Assembly (NCBI GenBank): GCA_003697105.1
Contig: RFFQ01000184.1
Location: 1-23,556, forward strand
Length of the DNA stretch: 23,556 nt
Direction of reading: 5' to 3'
Origin: Gemmatimonadota bacterium
Lineage (GTDB): Bacteria > 4572-55 > J002
The position numbers and the translations under genes are program-made. The notes beneath the pieces are model-generated. The model made no database searches and was not told the origin of the DNA. It saw nothing but the letters and a program-made list of their open reading frames with translations. Below are positions 22,419 to 23,556 of the stretch, one piece after another; the first letter of the stretch is position 1, and each line of letters begins with the position of its first letter.

Positions 22419-23245
22419 GTCAAATTTTTTTCGATTGCGTCTAAACAAGATAGAAGGTAGATGGTGCGGTACGTTTCGATCATATTGACACCAACCAGCG
22501 AAATCTGATAACCATCCACCCGTTGGACCCCGGGGATCCATTCTGCAATATCGCACAACGTTGTCCGGGGGAAAGTTGCCTTGAGATGGATGGGAGGTTC
22601 GATAATATAGGGCGGGATTTCATTTGCTTTGACAATGGCGGTGCGGGCGGCGCTTTGAATTTCCTGACAAACATGGTGCGGGTGTAAACAGCGTGCCGCC
22701 ATAGACGAATACGCAATTTTCGTTGCCACCGTTTGGGTACCGGGTAGCATTTCATGCACACTATCAATGAGCGACGCATCCCCAGTGACCAAGCCAACCG
22801 GAATCGAATAATGTCCGGCAACGGCGGCTAATACGCCAACTTCACCATAAGCGCGATCATTAATTTCGATATGCATCACTTCGCTCAAATGCGCCAGGGA
22901 AAACCCTTTGCCAGAACTGAGATCGGAATGAAATCCCATTAGAAAGACCATATCACAGGGTTCAGCAAAGGTGGCAAATTCGGCTCCAATTTGGGAGGTC
23001 AGGGGACCGCTGATCAACTCCACATCTTCATAAAGATCGACATGCGTGATGTTGCGCATGCTGCCGTAAAAATCCCGAACAATGACTTTCGTGGCACCCG
23101 CTTCAATCGCACCGGTGACCGCGGCATTGATTTCGTCGATTTGTAACTGGCGGATACGGTTATATTCGTGAGGGTTGATCTGCTTCCAGTCTGCACAAAC
23201 TACCCCGCCAACACCTTCTAAATTGGCAATGATAAATATTCTCAC
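22415..23245 (-). CDS. M55 family (DppA D-aminopeptidase-like) protein with altered metal site
   Basis: It starts at GTG 23245 (AGGA about 8 nt upstream) and has 276 residues, the family's usual size. Overall it matches B. subtilis DppA: N-terminal MRIFIIANLEGVGGVV, VIVRDFYGSMRN, VFLMGFHSDLSSGKGFSLAHLSE, and GEVGVLAAVAGHYSIPVGLVTGDASL. DppA binds two zincs through Asp8, Glu10, His60, His104 and Glu133. Here Glu10, His106 and Glu135 remain, but position 8 is Asn and position 60 is Tyr. The SxDxEG signature reads IANLEG. Peptidase activity on D-amino acid peptides is therefore doubtful. It is the first gene of the seven-gene operon and overlaps the next gene by ATGA. No signal peptide is seen, so it is cytoplasmic. 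Confidence 0.88.
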   Translation of the reverse strand: MRIFIIANLEGVGGVVCADWKQINPHEYNRIRQLQIDEINAAVTGAIEAGATKVIVRDFYGSMRNITHVDLYEDVELISGPLTSQIGAEFATFAEPCDMVFLMGFHSDLSSGKGFSLAHLSEVMHIEINDRAYGEVGVLAAVAGHYSIPVGLVTGDASLIDSVHEMLPGTQTVATKIAYSSMAARCLHPHHVCQEIQSAARTAIVKANEIPPYIIEPPIHLKATFPRTTLCDIAEWIPGVQRVDGYQISLVGVNMIETYRTIYLLSCLDAIEKNLT

Positions 23246-23296
23246 GGATTTTTCCTGCGGGTTCGTGTAAAATTGAAGGCAACATAGTGCGCTGGT

Positions 23297-23325
23297 AGTC
23301 TACGATATATCCCGCGTTACGTCAA
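23297..23325 (-). promoter_or_regulatory. Promoter of the seven-gene minus-strand operon
   Basis: On the minus strand, TTGACG (23320-23325), a 17-nt spacer and TAGACT (23297-23302) match 9 of 12 consensus positions. The predicted leader to GTG 23245 is about 45 nt. Gaps of 24 nt or less, or overlaps, between all seven genes down to 16587 suggest one transcript. Confidence 0.55.
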
Positions 23326-23351
23326 GCAAATTTTCTCAGGAGAACTACCCC

Positions 23352-23384
23352 AGCAGAGGGGACGCTCCACCGGACCCCACTGCT
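23352..23384. other. Strong inverted repeat in the divergent intergenic region
   Basis: AGCAG (23352-23356), A, GGGG (23358-23361) can pair with CCCC (23375-23378), A, CTGCT (23380-23384), leaving a 13-nt loop that can form TCC/GGA. The same GGGG can instead pair with an upstream CCCC (23348-23351). No T-run follows on either strand, so it is not a standard terminator. It may be a regulatory RNA structure or a protein-binding dyad. Confidence 0.5.
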
Positions 23385-23466
23385 AACGGAAACAGAGGTT
23401 ATTGAAATAACTCTTGAAAACCGGTCTAAGGCGTATTAAGTTGGGGCAACCGAAAATTAGGTTCTG

Positions 23467-23497
23467 TTGACATTTCGTAATTTGTTTATGACATATT
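23467..23497 (+). promoter_or_regulatory. Promoter candidate for the gene starting at 23523
   Basis: A perfect TTGACA (23467-23472) is followed by the AT-rich CATATT (23492-23497) after 19 nt. The -35 is convincing; the -10 and its spacing are poor. Confidence 0.4.
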
Positions 23498-23522
23498 GTT
23501 TCTTTGAAAGGAGAAACGCCCT

Positions 23523-23556
23523 ATGTCATCAAAATTACGAACGGATCAATGGTCAA
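23523..23556 (+). CDS. Start of a plus-strand gene, truncated by the window end
   Basis: An ATG at 23523 is preceded by a good AAAGGAG ribosome binding site 8-9 nt upstream and a TTGACA box at 23467. Only eleven codons are present (MSSKLRTDQWS), too few to identify the product. It is divergent from the M55-led operon. Confidence 0.65.
   Translation, partial: MSSKLRTDQWS

Noticed and set aside
22419-22556. 46-residue extension of the short exported protein into the M55 gene
   Set aside because: It would bury the signal peptide and overlap the M55 coding frame; ATG 22418 with an ATGA overlap is more plausible.
23380-23395. CTGC-N8-ACAG, a near match to the SOS box
   Set aside because: One core base is wrong, the spacer is not A/T-rich, and it overlaps the arm of an inverted repeat; it is likely chance.
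23421-23433. CCGGTCTAAGGCG string resembling part of a tRNA-Leu D-arm
   Set aside because: No acceptor stem, anticodon arm or T-loop can be built around it.

Overview
The window (23.5 kb, no rRNA, tRNA, IS element or CRISPR seen) looks like chromosomal DNA from a Gram-negative bacterium outside the well-studied phyla. Signal peptides, a CsgG-like secreted domain, very large TPR proteins and degenerate intergenic direct repeats fit an uncultured phylum of the Poribacteria or KSB3/Moduliflexota kind. That placement is an impression, not a demonstration. Base composition looks even throughout. Genes are dense, with ATGA and TAATG overlaps.

Layout. (1) 220-4509, plus strand: a secreted 1429-residue TPR protein ending in a jelly-roll-like domain. 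(2) 4521-6353, minus strand: a small unknown protein coupled to a D-glutamate cyclase-like protein, and a flavodoxin flanked by two long, closely similar direct repeats. (3) 6520-11189, minus strand: a DUF58 (VWA-like) protein and a membrane/coiled-coil protein of the kind found in MoxR/DUF58 loci. Between these two sits a separate two-gene cassette with its own near-consensus promoter and terminator: a TIR-domain protein with a helical N-terminus, followed 3 nt later by a membrane-anchored TPR protein. This cassette is the best candidate for an undescribed, probably defence-related, system. (4) 11512-16504, plus strand: a PIN/TRAM membrane protein, lexA with a perfect CTGT-N8-ACAG operator in its promoter, coaX overlapping lexA by one base, and an oligopeptidase B-like S9 peptidase with a signal peptide. 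(5) 23245-16587, minus strand: a seven-gene run with small gaps or overlaps: a degenerate M55 (DppA-like) protein, a short exported protein, SurE, a YqaA/DedA-like membrane protein, an NhaD-like ion transporter, a phosphohexomutase, and a CsgG-like/DUF4476 secreted protein. (6) A plus-strand gene begins at 23523 and leaves the window.

The DUF58 and membrane/coiled-coil genes probably once formed one envelope-related locus, now interrupted by the TIR cassette. LexA and CoaX form an SOS-autoregulated pair, with CoaX a passenger. The seven-gene operon mixes housekeeping functions (nucleotidase, hexose phosphate mutase) with envelope proteins. Its first gene has lost two of the five metal ligands of the M55 family and so may not be an active peptidase. 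All promoter and terminator calls are by eye.
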